A stretch of DNA of 64,000 nt from Coleofasciculus sp. FACHB-T130 (GCF_014695375.1 NZ_JACJOG010000038.1:124001-188000); one strand, 5' to 3'; numbered from the stretch's first letter, positions 25,981 through 35,396 are shown. Made by a program: numbers and translations. Notes: a model not told the origin generated them from the sequence alone.

Positions 25981-26322
25981 ATGTCTTCTTCAAAACTCAT
26001 CCTCAACTTAGTTGAAGGTTCTGTTTCCTTCAGCTTTACGCCCCAGGCAGCCCAAGATTTACAAGGCGCGATCGCTCAGTTGATGCAGAGTCTCAAAGTC
26101 ATTGCAGGTGGCGGCGGCAAAACCAATCCCCAAAAACCAATGGAATATCGATACACGGGGGATGTCTTTCTAGAGATTTTCTGCAATCCTAATATCTGGC
26201 CGACTCCCTTTGCCGCTAAAGTTTTGATCTCCCTCCGAGATGACCGCATTCGCCTGACTACGGAGGCAGAACTCACTCGCTTAATTGAGGATGTTAATCA
26301 GTATTTAGAACAGATGGGCTAA
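25981..26322 (+). CDS. Conserved cyanobacterial protein, unknown function
   Basis: The 113-residue product starts MSSSKLILNLVEGSVSFSFT at the ATG 25981 (a TTG two codons earlier is less likely). It has no membrane helix. Features are an AAQDLQGAIAQLMQSL helix, a glycine cluster (GGGGK) and a beta-rich C-terminus with a final helix. I do not recognise a named family; the composition and codon use fit a genuine gene. The divergent neighbour is the CDF transporter. Confidence 0.75.
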   Translation: MSSSKLILNLVEGSVSFSFTPQAAQDLQGAIAQLMQSLKVIAGGGGKTNPQKPMEYRYTGDVFLEIFCNPNIWPTPFAAKVLISLRDDRIRLTTEAELTRLIEDVNQYLEQMG

Positions 26323-26569
26323 AACTGGGCGGGCAAATGGTTTCTTTAGATTCTTTCTTAGGACGGATGCTACTCCCCTAAGAAGTCAGCAAAATGTCCC
26401 TTTGTGTGTACTAAATGGTAGCATTAAGACGCCAGATCCTGCGTTTGTTTACTCGCTTGGCGGAAAGCCGAAAGCTAGAAACTTAAAAGTGAGTGGTGCC
26501 GAGCGGTTATTTATCGAAAGCGATCGCTAAGGGCTGTCTAACCTTCATTCAATCTGACTGATTTATCTA

Positions 26570-26962
26570 ATGAACTCTAATAATCTGCTGGAGTTAGTAC
26601 AAAAAGGATTTCGCGTTACTTTGGGTGCAACCGCTTCTCTAGTTGAGAGCGTACAAGACACTCAAAAGCGAGAGCAAAATCTTGAGCTGTTAAAGTCAGA
26701 CGTCAATCTGGTGGTTCAACAACTAGCAGAAAAAGGAGAGATTACGGAGCTTGAAGCCCGCACTTTCCTGAATTCTCTAATGGCGCAAGCCAATGATGCA
26801 GCTAGCACACAATCTTCTGGAACTCCGAGCCGCCCTGCGACAACGCCGGTGACAACGGTTGCCCAGCCAGATACGCAATTGGAGCTAGAGGAGCTAACTG
26901 CACAAATTGCTGCAATGCGAACTGAGTTAGAAAAGCTGCGCGACCCCAACTCAGGGATTTAG
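26570..26962 (+). CDS. Conserved cyanobacterial protein with C-terminal coiled coil
   Basis: The 130-residue product has a helical N-terminal region (1-75; LLELVQKGFRVTLGATASLV and LELLKSDVNLVVQQLAEKGE), a Pro/Thr/Ser-rich linker (about 80-103), and a short coiled coil (about 104-125; LELEELTAQIAAMRTELEKL). The amphipathic helical start resembles phasin-like or granule-associated proteins; that similarity is weak. No signal peptide. It stands alone with spacers of about 250 and 420 bp around it. Confidence 0.78.
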   Translation: MNSNNLLELVQKGFRVTLGATASLVESVQDTQKREQNLELLKSDVNLVVQQLAEKGEITELEARTFLNSLMAQANDAASTQSSGTPSRPATTPVTTVAQPDTQLELEELTAQIAAMRTELEKLRDPNSGI

Positions 26963-27016
26963 GTCGGGGATTGCTAGCAGCTTTATCAAAGCATTTATTA
27001 GGCTTGCTCCTAGTAG

Positions 27017-27193
27017 CCTATCCGAAGGTTTGTGCTGAGCAAAACGAAGGAGTTGAAGTGTTGTCACGCATCTCGGTTTGAGCAGAGATCCTGCAAAGAG
27101 ATTTGCGCGATCGCAGCGCGATTGTTGATGACAACGTTACGCCAACGCTCCACAACGTTTTGCTCAGAATGGCATCTTCACTTTTTGGATAGG
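27017..27193. repeat. Nested inverted repeats, MITE-like element
   Basis: CCTATCC (27017-27023) matches GGATAGG (27187-27193) inverted, and inside it CTGAGCAAAACG (27035-27046) matches CGTTTTGCTCAG (27156-27167). The 177-bp unit contains no ORF. Terminal inverted repeats around non-coding DNA in a 420-bp spacer (26963-27383) suggest a miniature inverted-repeat element or a large RNA hairpin. The outer arm is short, and no target duplication is visible. The rest of the spacer shows nothing else. Confidence 0.4.
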
Positions 27194-27383
27194 TCTAAGA
27201 AGCGAACTTAATTATTCGCACTAGAAAGAATCAGAATATTCTCCAAACCAGGCTAATTAAGAATCAACAGGTGAAAGAATAAAAGCAGTCTTTCCTTAAG
27301 TTGAGACAAGCGTGGAATCAAGCTTGTCCTGAGTTTCACTGTTTCCAGTGGAACTGTAGGATTGTCTTAAAGGTAAAAAAATA

Positions 27384-27626
27384 TCAATCGTTGTCCCATT
27401 GTTCTTGCCCCATCAGATCGCCGATGCGATCGCGGAGTAAGATATTGCATCTTTCTAATTCACACTCAACACAAACCCACTCCCGTGCAGGGATGTACTG
27501 GCACAGAACGTAGATGGGTTGCTGACGAGTCACAATTCCTTTCTCCACCAATTGACGGGCTTCTTCTTGAAGAACGTCGATGGAGTATTGCACAGATGAT
27601 TTAGGCGGCATTATATCAGCAGTCAT
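27384..27626 (-). CDS. DUF4327 family protein
   Basis: The 80-residue product matches the cyanobacterial DUF4327 family: YSIDVLQEEARQLVEKG, then VTRQQPIYVLCQYIPAREW, VCVECELE and the LLRDRIGDLMGQEQWDND end. The function of the family is unknown. It has three cysteines (C-x-E-C plus one), with no obvious metal set. The ATG at 27626 gives a 12-residue leader before the conserved region; the family usually starts closer to YSID, so a later start is possible but no ATG is there. Confidence 0.85.
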   Translation of the reverse strand: MTADIMPPKSSVQYSIDVLQEEARQLVEKGIVTRQQPIYVLCQYIPAREWVCVECELERCNILLRDRIGDLMGQEQWDND

Positions 27627-27921
27627 GGTCTCAGCCTCGAAACTAACGAGCTACGACTATAACTTAATATAATCCAATACTGCTTAGCGCGGAAATAATT
27701 TTTGAACAGTATATCAAGTTACAAATGAATTTATTCGTTTAATAAGGATTTCAAAAGTCAGGGAACTTTGACATAAAAATATATCCTTATGCTGATGAAA
27801 TTGTTGAAGAACGGGTCTATTTATAATTAAGCCTGTATTTTCAAATTGAAGACACTGTAAATAATCGGTGATAACGGTTATGACATTGATTAACAAAATT
27901 AATCAATGTGCTGCACAGTTG

Positions 27922-29595
27922 CTAAATGCTTAGAGCTGGGGCACCGAACAAAACTTCAAGGGCGATCGCCTGAGCTGCTGGCATCTGCCCGTAAGAAAAC
28001 ACACAAGGGATATGCGGGGGCAGGTGTGGAAGAAACTGTTCCAGAAGATAAGGACTGCCGTAAATCACTAACGCTTGGAGTTCGGCATTTCCTAAGAGTT
28101 TTTTAAACAAGTCCTGAGCCAACGGTGTCAAGCCAGCACTGCCTCGGAAAGGATTCCCACGGATGAACAGCTGGAGTAGGGTTGGTTGGGCGTTTAAACC
28201 CGATTTATGATAAAACACCCAGCCAGGAATTAAGGTGGTGTGGGGATCGAGTAGTTGGAGTTGATAGCCGTGCTGTTTGGGCAGAGCCACAGCCGGTGCT
28301 TGTTTATCGAGAAAATCACAATTCAGGGTGTCATCCACCACGATTAAGTTGCGTAAGTTGCCCTGACTGGGAAGTAAAGGAATTTCGCCATGAACGACGA
28401 GCGCCTCTCGCACGATGTTGGCAGATGTGGCGAGGGCGTGTGGTTGAGCTAGTTGGAGGAGATGGGGAGGGAATGGTGAAGGCGCTGGTTGGACTTCAGG
28501 CGCGATCGCCTCTACAGGCGGTTGTGCTGTGCCTTGTTGGACTCGGCGCTTGGCTGTCCAGATACGCTCAACAGACGCACGAATTCGCGCCTCTGAAATG
28601 CGTCCCTGTGCTACCGCGTCGCACACCGCTTGGATAGCACCCGCAGGATCGACTGGCATCAGCAAAATATCTGCGCCGGCTTCGACAGCTAAGACTGGAG
28701 CTTCATTTGCTCCATAGCGGTTGGCGATCGCTCCCATCACCAATGCATCGGTAACAATTAATCCTTCAAATCCCAGCTGTTGCCGCAGCAGTTGAGTCAA
28801 AATCGGTTGGGAAAGGGTGGCAGGGCGTTCGGCATCCCAAGCCGGGATCAGGAGATGGGCACTCATTACGGCATCTACACCGGAGGCTGTACCTGTACCG
28901 ATTGCTTCTTGAAACGGCAGTAACTCAATCTCAGCCAGTCGTGCCGGGGAATGGGGCAAGACGGGCAAATCTAGATGGGAATCCACCGCCGTATCGCCAT
29001 GTCCGGGAAAATGCTTAGCAGTCGTTAACACCGGATAAGCTTTCGCCCCCCGGATGAAAGCAGACGCTAGTTGAGTCACTTCCTCTGGGTTTTCGCCAAA
29101 CGCCCGGACGTTAATCACTGGATTATTAGGATTGTTATTCACATCCACAACCGGCGCAAGCACCCAGTTGATGCCAATTGCTAGGGCTTCTGAGGCGATG
29201 ATGCCTCCCATTTGTTCGGCGTATTTCAAGGCAAGAGAGGCATCTTTCCGGAATACTGCCCCGATTGCCATCGGTGGCGGAAACCAAGTTGCCCCAGAAA
29301 AGCGTTGTCCGACGCCTTCTTCAATATCAGCCGCGATCAGCAAGGGGGTTTTTGCCCAGTCTTGGAGTTGTTGCGATCGCAGTGCTAATTCTCCAGCACT
29401 GCCTCCCAACAAAATGACCCCCCCGACGCCCAAATCCTGCACCCAGTGTTGCAGAACTGCCGCCGGTGGTTCCCAATCTGGATACTGAATTTGGTGGTCG
29501 AACAGGTAGCCTGACGCCCGTACCACGACCATTTGCGCTACCTGTTCTGCTAGAGAGAGCGATTCCCACTCCGGCAGCAATGCCACAGATTTCAA
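27922..29595 (-). CDS. Glycoside hydrolase family 3 (NagZ-like beta-N-acetylhexosaminidase)
   Basis: The 557-residue protein has a GH3 N-terminal TIM barrel (about 1-350): [15 protein letters not shown] near the start, then the catalytic-site loop [19 protein letters not shown] and the nucleophile-region segment [14 protein letters not shown]. The His/Asp pair of the KHFPGHGDT loop marks NagZ-type N-acetyl-beta-glucosaminidases that recycle peptidoglycan. A C-terminal part (about 390-557) is beyond the compact NagZ, and is shared by cyanobacterial members. No signal peptide, so cytoplasmic. Its start overlaps the rbfA stop by 4 bp, so the two are cotranscribed. Confidence 0.92.
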   Translation of the reverse strand: MKSVALLPEWESLSLAEQVAQMVVVRASGYLFDHQIQYPDWEPPAAVLQHWVQDLGVGGVILLGGSAGELALRSQQLQDWAKTPLLIAADIEEGVGQRFSGATWFPPPMAIGAVFRKDASLALKYAEQMGGIIASEALAIGINWVLAPVVDVNNNPNNPVINVRAFGENPEEVTQLASAFIRGAKAYPVLTTAKHFPGHGDTAVDSHLDLPVLPHSPARLAEIELLPFQEAIGTGTASGVDAVMSAHLLIPAWDAERPATLSQPILTQLLRQQLGFEGLIVTDALVMGAIANRYGANEAPVLAVEAGADILLMPVDPAGAIQAVCDAVAQGRISEARIRASVERIWTAKRRVQQGTAQPPVEAIAPEVQPAPSPFPPHLLQLAQPHALATSANIVREALVVHGEIPLLPSQGNLRNLIVVDDTLNCDFLDKQAPAVALPKQHGYQLQLLDPHTTLIPGWVFYHKSGLNAQPTLLQLFIRGNPFRGSAGLTPLAQDLFKKLLGNAELQALVIYGSPYLLEQFLPHLPPHIPCVFSYGQMPAAQAIALEVLFGAPALSI

Positions 29596-29999
29596 TCTTC
29601 TGCCTCAACGATGTCTTCTTCTTCCACTCTCGCAGCCGGACGGTCTTGATTAAGCTGATTCAACAAAGACAAAATGCGATCGCCCCTTTCCAGAGAACGA
29701 TCTTCCTGAAACAGTAACTCTGGTGTCCGACGCAGCCGCAACCGTTGACCGAGTTCGCTGCGGACAAAGCCAGTTGCTGCTCTTAACCCAGCCATCGTTT
29801 CTACCTTTGCTTCCTCGGTGCCATAGATGCTGACGAAGATTTTAGCGTGTTGTAGGTCGCCTGACACATCCACATCGGTGACGCTGACCATGCCAGCACC
29901 CACGCGATCATCTTTGATTTCGGTTAGCAGCATTTGGCTGATTTCGCGTTTAATCAATGCGGCAACGCGAGAAACGCGGCGACTTGTAGCCATAATCAT
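29592..29999 (-). CDS. rbfA: Ribosome-binding factor A
   Basis: The 135-residue protein has the RbfA KH-like fold: [23 protein letters not shown], then [21 protein letters not shown] and [23 protein letters not shown]. It binds 30S precursors and helps mature the 16S 5' end. An acidic C-terminal tail ([10 protein letters not shown]) is seen in cyanobacterial forms. It is the first of a two-gene unit with the NagZ-like gene; DUF751 lies 45 bp upstream on the same strand. Confidence 0.96.
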   Translation of the reverse strand: MIMATSRRVSRVAALIKREISQMLLTEIKDDRVGAGMVSVTDVDVSGDLQHAKIFVSIYGTEEAKVETMAGLRAATGFVRSELGQRLRLRRTPELLFQEDRSLERGDRILSLLNQLNQDRPAARVEEEDIVEAED

Positions 30000-30044
30000 C
30001 TGCTGCCTTTAAGACAGTGTGAGCAATGCTTTTACTCATCCTAC

Positions 30045-30251
30045 CTAAATCGGACTCACTCCCAGCATCGCCCGTAGGGTTAGGGTAATAAAAGTTAAGG
30101 CTGCCACCAGAAAGCCCATCAAAGCGATCGCGCTGGTTCGATTTTGGAGTAGCGGTTTCAACCACCCAAAGGTATAAAAGAATACCCCTAGGATAATGGT
30201 GACAAAGTAGCGGGGGTAGCGAGAGATATTTTCCCAAAAGCCATCAAACAT
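30045..30251 (-). CDS. DUF751 family protein
   Basis: The 68-residue product starts MFDGFWENISRYPRYFVTII and has two hydrophobic helices (about 13-33 and 42-62). It matches the cyanobacterial and plastid DUF751 (Ycf33-related) proteins. The ATG at 30251 begins the conserved sequence; a GTG seven codons earlier (30272) would add residues that are not family-like. Located in the thylakoid or cytoplasmic membrane; function unknown. It is probably the first gene of the unit with rbfA and the NagZ-like gene. Confidence 0.88.
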   Translation of the reverse strand: MFDGFWENISRYPRYFVTIILGVFFYTFGWLKPLLQNRTSAIALMGFLVAALTFITLTLRAMLGVSPI

Positions 30252-30372
30252 ATTATTTAAAGTAGCCGACACAAAAAGCGGCGATAAGTCACTGCATCTT
30301 AACTGGTAACATTTGTCTGCGAGTTCGACAAGCTCGGCATCGCCCCTAAATGGGGTTTCGTCGAGAGATGGT

Positions 30373-30507
30373 TCACCAAGCGTCCGGTGGTAGCAGGTTA
30401 CTACCCACTATATTTGTGCAACCGCGACATATTGACTCATAACACATTGCCCGATAACACACGGACTCATAAGAGCGATCGCGTGTTTTGGTCGCGGTGA
30501 TAGTCAT
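30373..30507 (-). CDS. Short Cys-rich ORF with strong Shine-Dalgarno (44 aa)
   Basis: The minus strand reads AGGAGG, seven A/T bases, then an ATG at 30507 and 44 codons to a TGA. The product starts MTITATKTRDRSYESV and holds four cysteines in CYRAMCYESICRGC, a C-x4-C-x4-C-x2-C array that could bind a metal. Such a good ribosome site is rare here among the spacer ORFs. I do not recognise the peptide. It lies in the 362-bp spacer between DUF751 and the Dam-type gene, where no other gene is visible. It could be a real small protein or a chance ORF; the SD and Cys spacing tip it to real. Confidence 0.5.
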   Translation of the reverse strand: MTITATKTRDRSYESVCYRAMCYESICRGCTNIVGSNLLPPDAW

Positions 30508-30613
30508 TTTTTTCCTCCTGTCGAACCCGCTAGGTATTCTAAATTAAATCATATCCCCCCACTTCCACAACAACTGTTACAAACGCTTTAATTTTTTTAG
30601 ATAGCTAGAAGCA

Positions 30614-31447
30614 ATGTCAACTCAGGCGACACAACAAGAAATAGCGCGTCCCTTTCTAAAATGGGCTGGTGGGAAAAGCCAGCTAATTCAGCAATATATT
30701 CCCTATTTTCCCCCAAAATTTACAACTTACTATGAGCCATTTTTGGGTGGCGGCGCTCTTTTCTTTCATTTATTGCCGAAAGTATCTATTTTGACGGATA
30801 TTAATGGCGAGTTAGTCAATGTTTTCCGATGTGTAAGGGATGAAGTAGAACCGCTAATTGAATTTTTGCACCAGCATCAAATGAATCATAGTAAGGAGTA
30901 TTATTACTGCGTGCGATTGATGCAACCTAACACCCCTCTAGAAAGAGCTGCTCGATTTATTTACCTCAACAAAACCTGCTTTAACGGATTATATCGAGAA
31001 AACTCAAAAGGGCAATTTAATGTTCCGATTGGGAAATACAAAAATCCAAAAATTTGTAATTCAGCTTTACTTAGGGCAGTTTCCGCTGCACTTCAGAGTG
31101 CCCTGATTGATGTTAAACCTTTTGAAGCTGTCCTGCAATCTGCGGAAAACGCTGAAGATTTTGTTTTCTTTGACCCGCCTTATTATCCTCTAAGCTCTAC
31201 CAGTAACTTTACCGCCTATAGCCGTAATTCTTTTAATGAAGCTGACCAAATTCGGCTCAGGGATGTCTTTGTAGAACTGGCGAAGCGTGGTGTCAAAGTG
31301 ATGCTTTCTAATTCTGACTGTCTGTTTATCCGAGAAATTTACAGCAATTTTAATATTTATGAGATATCAGCTTCCAGAATGATTAATTCCAACGCTAGAA
31401 AACGGGGTAAAATATCTGAATTATTAATCACATCTTATGCAAGATAA
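30614..31447 (+). CDS. Dam-type DNA adenine methyltransferase (D12 class)
   Basis: The 277-residue protein shows PFLKWAGGKSQL (motif I region with the AdoMet-binding F-x-G after it: YEPFLGGGALFFHL) and the catalytic DPPY in FFDPPYYPL, in the order of the D12 (alpha) class. These enzymes make N6-methyladenine, commonly at GATC. No restriction endonuclease gene is adjacent, so it behaves as an orphan methylase, or part of a lost system. HIP1 (GCGATCGC) contains GATC, so many sites in this genome could be its target if the specificity is GATC; this is inference. SRAP follows at 160 bp. Confidence 0.93.
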   Translation: MSTQATQQEIARPFLKWAGGKSQLIQQYIPYFPPKFTTYYEPFLGGGALFFHLLPKVSILTDINGELVNVFRCVRDEVEPLIEFLHQHQMNHSKEYYYCVRLMQPNTPLERAARFIYLNKTCFNGLYRENSKGQFNVPIGKYKNPKICNSALLRAVSAALQSALIDVKPFEAVLQSAENAEDFVFFDPPYYPLSSTSNFTAYSRNSFNEADQIRLRDVFVELAKRGVKVMLSNSDCLFIREIYSNFNIYEISASRMINSNARKRGKISELLITSYAR

Positions 31448-31606
31448 CTGTTTGTCCATAAAATAACGTAAAGTATTTGCCGTACAATTTTCCTTAATTA
31501 TTGGGATTTGTTATAATAGGATGTATATATTATTCGACCGTTAGAGTGTTAATTGCTCGATTGAAATAAGCTTGCAAATTTGTAATTTACCACATGGGAT
31601 AGAAGT

Positions 31607-32275
31607 ATGTGTGGAAGATTTACCCAAAGTAAGTCCGCTGAGACAATCGCCCAAGCATTCCAGGTAAATGATGTTCCACTCCTGATGCCTCGTTATAATA
31701 TTGCGCCCACCCAGTCAGTACAGACAATTTTACAAAATCCAGAACAGTCTCAACGACAGTTCAAAATGCTGCATTGGGGGCTGATTCCTCGTTGGGCAAA
31801 AGATACAAAAATGGGAGCAAAACTGATTAATGCACGGGCGGAAACGGTAGCCGAAAAACCGGCTTTTCGGGCAGCTTTTAAACAACGACGTTGCTTAGTA
31901 GTAGCGGATGGTTTTTATGAGTGGAAGCAGCAAGACGGGAAAAAGCAGCCATTTTATTGTCGCGTCAATGATGGACAACCTTTCGGCTTTGCTGGTTTGT
32001 GGGAGCATTGGGAAGGAGAGGACGGTGAGGAAATAGATTCTTGCACAATTTTGACAACAGAACCCAATGAGGTAATGCGCCCGATTCACAACCGAATGCC
32101 AGTCATTCTCGATCCAAAAGATTATGATTTGTGGTTGGATTCACAGGTGCAAAAGCCGGAGTTATTACAGCCTTTGTTGCGTCCATATTCAGCAGAAGAA
32201 ATGGCAACTTATCCAGTCAGCACAAAGGTAAATAAACCAATGAATGATACGGCGGAGTTGATCAATAGCCTTTAA
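31607..32275 (+). CDS. SRAP family protein (YedK/HMCES), abasic-site DNA protector
   Basis: The 222-residue protein starts MCGRFTQ: Cys2, exposed after Met removal, forms a thiazolidine crosslink with abasic sites in single-stranded DNA. The other active-site parts are visible: MPRYNIAPTQ (Asn), LINARAETVAEKPAFR (Glu), CLVVADGFYEWK and IHNRMPVIL (His). It is of normal length. It lies downstream of the Dam-type gene on the same strand (159 bp), a possible repair-related context though common by chance. No signal peptide; cytoplasmic. Confidence 0.96.
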   Translation: MCGRFTQSKSAETIAQAFQVNDVPLLMPRYNIAPTQSVQTILQNPEQSQRQFKMLHWGLIPRWAKDTKMGAKLINARAETVAEKPAFRAAFKQRRCLVVADGFYEWKQQDGKKQPFYCRVNDGQPFGFAGLWEHWEGEDGEEIDSCTILTTEPNEVMRPIHNRMPVILDPKDYDLWLDSQVQKPELLQPLLRPYSAEEMATYPVSTKVNKPMNDTAELINSL

Positions 32276-32448
32276 GCGATCGCACTCTCAAGATAGTCGG
32301 GTGAGCATCGATCGCCTTACCTTCCAGTTTGCCTCCTCAAATACTTCCAAAACTTCTGTCTTCCGGTAGAGGGTAAAAACCAGTTAAGCGTGAGCTATGC
32401 TGGCAGTGATTTCTATCGAGTCCAAACCGTTTTAGGAAAGCAGCCGTT

Positions 32449-33540
32449 ATGCCAGAAAGTTTCTTGCTCAGCCGCGTACTAATTCGCTTCAACGGCAAAG
32501 CTGATGAACCTCTTAGCCAAGATTTATCAGCGGCTGCTTTGACACCTGATGGCAGCTTGTGGGTAGGTTCTGATGAAACGAGAACGATTGAGCGCTTATC
32601 CCCTGTCGAGCCATATATCTTCAGCAAACATCAGCAATTTTTTGTAAAAGATTTCATCGATTTAGCCGATCCGGAAGGCGAAATCGATATCGAGGGAATG
32701 GATTATACAAACCATTATCTTTGGTTCATCGGTTCCCACAGTACAAAGCGTAAAAAAATAAAGGGCAAAGACCTTGAGAAGGATCTTGATAAACTAGCAA
32801 CCATAAAGTTTGAACCAAACCGTTATTTACTTGCCCGGATTCCTGTAGTAAAAGGTGAATTAGTTAAATCAGTCTCTCACCCAGAACAGCCAGATAAAAA
32901 ACTGACAGCAGCCTGTCTGCAAAAAATAGGAAATAGTAACGTTCTGATAGAAGCACTCAAACAGGATCGGCACCTAGGGGCATTTCTAACAACTTCTATC
33001 CCCTCTAAAGAAAATGGATTTGATATCGAAGGCTTAGCGATTCGGGGAGATAGGATTTTTATCGGCTTGCGAGGCCCTGTACTGAGAGGGTGGGCAATTA
33101 TTTTAGAGGTTGAAGTTGCAGAAACCGAGCCAGGAATTTTAACGCTGAAGAAAATTGGCAAAGATGGGAAGCAATACAAAAAACATTTTGTAGAGTTGAA
33201 TGGGTTAGGTGTCCGGGAACTATGTCTGGATGGTGAAGACTTGATCGTTCTAGCGGGACCCACGATGGATTTAGAAGGTGCGCTGAGAGTCTTCCGCCTG
33301 AAAAATGCCTTACAACGTGATGAAAACAGCATCTCTTGGCAGAAAGAGGGAGATTTGGAAGTGTTGTTTGATCTGCCTTTCAGATTTGGTTCCGATCATG
33401 CGGAAGGGTTGGCACTGTTTCCCTGTTTAGGACAACCAAATTCTCTAATGGTGGTTTATGATTCTCCGGATGAGAATAGAGTCGTGAAGCCGAATGGTAT
33501 TTTTGCAGATGTCTTCAGTTTGAAGTCTCTACCTTGTTAA
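32449..33540 (+). CDS. DUF3616 family protein
   Basis: The 363-residue product has the beta-propeller-like DUF3616 pattern: LSAAALTPDGSLWVGSDET, DIEGMDYTNHYLWFIGSHS, FDIEGLAIRGDRIFIGLRGP, and GSDHAEGLALFP near the C-terminus, each a conserved D-x-E-G or E-G-L turn. The function is unknown; no signal peptide is seen, so it is likely cytoplasmic. The ATG at 32449 follows a spacer of 173 bp. A palindromic repeat at 33548 follows the stop. Confidence 0.85.
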   Translation: MPESFLLSRVLIRFNGKADEPLSQDLSAAALTPDGSLWVGSDETRTIERLSPVEPYIFSKHQQFFVKDFIDLADPEGEIDIEGMDYTNHYLWFIGSHSTKRKKIKGKDLEKDLDKLATIKFEPNRYLLARIPVVKGELVKSVSHPEQPDKKLTAACLQKIGNSNVLIEALKQDRHLGAFLTTSIPSKENGFDIEGLAIRGDRIFIGLRGPVLRGWAIILEVEVAETEPGILTLKKIGKDGKQYKKHFVELNGLGVRELCLDGEDLIVLAGPTMDLEGALRVFRLKNALQRDENSISWQKEGDLEVLFDLPFRFGSDHAEGLALFPCLGQPNSLMVVYDSPDENRVVKPNGIFADVFSLKSLPC

Positions 33541-33547
33541 CTCTCAG

Positions 33548-33568
33548 GGACACGGCATTGCCGTGTCC
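33548..33568. repeat. Palindromic repeat GGACACGGC-GCCGTGTCC
   Basis: GGACACGGC (33548-33556) and GCCGTGTCC (33560-33568) form a perfect 9-bp stem with loop ATT. The word GACACGGCATTGCCGTGTC is a dispersed palindrome known from cyanobacterial spacers. Here it follows the DUF3616 stop by a few bases and can end its transcript. Confidence 0.6.
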
Positions 33569-33735
33569 TTACAAACAATATGTATTGCACGTTCATTGAG
33601 AACCTCACTAATCGCTAAATGTGTTGGAGATTATTAGCCCTTAGCAAAAGAGAAAAATGCAAACTGACAAGTTAGCGATGCTAACGCGATCGCTTCCTTC
33701 GCATACCAGCCACTTAGGAAAGGGGAAATCGCTTC

Positions 33736-34782
33736 TTAGGATTTGTTTTTCATCCTATGAATGCGCGTCACGATTAACCCACCACCGACAGCCCCCAATA
33801 TAATCCCGCCTATTGCAATAGTAGGTTCAACAGAGGTTCCAGAGACAGGGGTTGGAGAGACAGTGGTTTGAGAGCTAGAAACTGCGCGAGATTCGAGCGT
33901 AGATTTTAGCGCTGGGAATGCTAACTCTACAAATAACTTATGGGCGGCAGTCGTGGGATGAATGCTGTCCCAAAATAAATATTCGTTTGGATTGTTACAT
34001 ATTTTGGCTCTGCTGATACAGGCGTTGGTTACATTCGTGAAACCGAATTTTTTTGGATTGTTGGTGACTTGATTGTAAAGAGAATTGACATCAAGATAGG
34101 TGATTTTGATATCAGAGTTGAGTTGCTGACGCAAACCGTTGAGGGATGCGGCTAATCCAGAATTATGCTTCTTCGTTAAAACGTTGAGAGACTCGGAACG
34201 TTGAGTTGTGCGCGTGCCAGGAAGCTTTCCTAAATCTGGTAAGTTAACGACTACGATATTTTTGGCTCCAGCTACCGAGAGGGACTTCACCGCGATCGCT
34301 AAATTGTTGATTGGCACGGTAGAGTCGGTAGCGCCTCTTAGATAATCATTCGCACCAGCCCAGACAACATACAGAGCCTTCGGGTTAGCAGAGGAATGGG
34401 TTGCCTTAAAGCTCTCGATTTGTGCCAGCAATCCGGGGGGAATCTGCCTAGAATTGCCTGTGGTAGCACCTCCGTAGGCGAAGTTCGTCTCTGTACTAGA
34501 TTTTAATTTCAGCTTAGAGGCGAGATAATCTGCCCAAACAGGGCCATTGGAATAGCGTCCTTGAAAGTAGGGTGGATTTGGAGGATATTGCCCGTTGGTA
34601 GCCTTTAATACATTGCCAACATCGGAGAGGCTATCTCCAAAAACATAAATCTGATTAAAAGTCTGTGCCGAACCCGGATTCGGAACTCCCAAAACGCTGA
34701 AGAGCGTGAGAAGCGCAAGGACGCGCCGAGGCATTGCGATCGCTGCTTTGGCACTCGCCATGCACAACTTTTTCATGAACAT
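33736..34782 (-). CDS. Secreted SGNH/GDSL esterase with C-terminal anchor
   Basis: The 348-residue protein has an N-terminal signal peptide (about 1-39, ending PGSAQ), then the GDSL hydrolase core: block I VFGDSLSDVGN, block III WAGANDYL, and block V DSIHPTTAAH, giving the Ser-Asp-His triad. The final 35 residues are TVEPT-like followed by a hydrophobic helix and RIHRMKNKS, like a PEP-CTERM sorting tail but with a weak VEPT motif. It probably hydrolyses esters outside the cell. It faces the small gene at 35056 across a 273-bp divergent spacer. Confidence 0.9.
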   Translation of the reverse strand: MFMKKLCMASAKAAIAMPRRVLALLTLFSVLGVPNPGSAQTFNQIYVFGDSLSDVGNVLKATNGQYPPNPPYFQGRYSNGPVWADYLASKLKLKSSTETNFAYGGATTGNSRQIPPGLLAQIESFKATHSSANPKALYVVWAGANDYLRGATDSTVPINNLAIAVKSLSVAGAKNIVVVNLPDLGKLPGTRTTQRSESLNVLTKKHNSGLAASLNGLRQQLNSDIKITYLDVNSLYNQVTNNPKKFGFTNVTNACISRAKICNNPNEYLFWDSIHPTTAAHKLFVELAFPALKSTLESRAVSSSQTTVSPTPVSGTSVEPTIAIGGIILGAVGGGLIVTRIHRMKNKS

Positions 34783-35055
34783 CCCCAGAAGATCCGATTA
34801 GAGTTATCACCAGCCGCTTTCTCCTTGTAGCAAAGTTTCTGGAAGATGGCTGAGCGAGTAGCGATCGTTTAGAGACTGTGCTTGTCATCTGCAACCGATG
34901 CATGAGCGCGATCTCTACTCGCTCAGGGAATTTCAAGCTTCTACCCCAACTCATGTTTCAAAAATGTAACTTTAGCTACTTTTTACTGAAAATGTCATTA
35001 AAATGTGACTTATACGGTCTTACCCCGCACCCGTTCTATCAGCAGAGGTTGTCTT

Positions 35056-35253
35056 ATGCCAGAACTTATCTGTACTGTTCCCGTTCCCAAAACCCCACAA
35101 GAATTGGAACAAGCCGTTGAGCAATACATAACTAGCGAGATCAGCGGGACTGAACTCATTTGTCAGTGGTTAGCCATCCGCGATGCATCCCTAGATCAAG
35201 ACTTATACGTGCCTACTGATAGCGACCAAGTTGCCGGCGGAGACAGCTATTAA
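35056..35253 (+). CDS. Small conserved protein (65 aa), unknown function
   Basis: The 65-residue product starts MPELICTVPVPKTPQELEQA, an amphipathic region with two cysteines, and ends with an acidic VPTDSDQVAGGDSY tail. AGAGG lies about 8 nt upstream of the ATG. An upstream start at 35005 would add residues without conserved look. I do not recognise the family. It has no membrane helix. A terminator at 35397 lies downstream between it and the P450 gene. Confidence 0.6.
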   Translation: MPELICTVPVPKTPQELEQAVEQYITSEISGTELICQWLAIRDASLDQDLYVPTDSDQVAGGDSY

Positions 35254-35396
35254 GTTACATCTATTGACACGCATTGGGTGCTTAAGAGCAGGGGTTTCTT
35301 AACCCTCAATTTCCTGTTTAGGGCATAGCCATGCCCTTACAGATTGCGAATGAGCGTAAGTTATTTAATCCATGTACATTGGCAATAAATCGATAA

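Noticed and set aside
28182-28637. 151-codon plus-strand ORF in the NagZ-like gene
   Set aside because: Fully antisense to a strong GH3 coding region; no domain.
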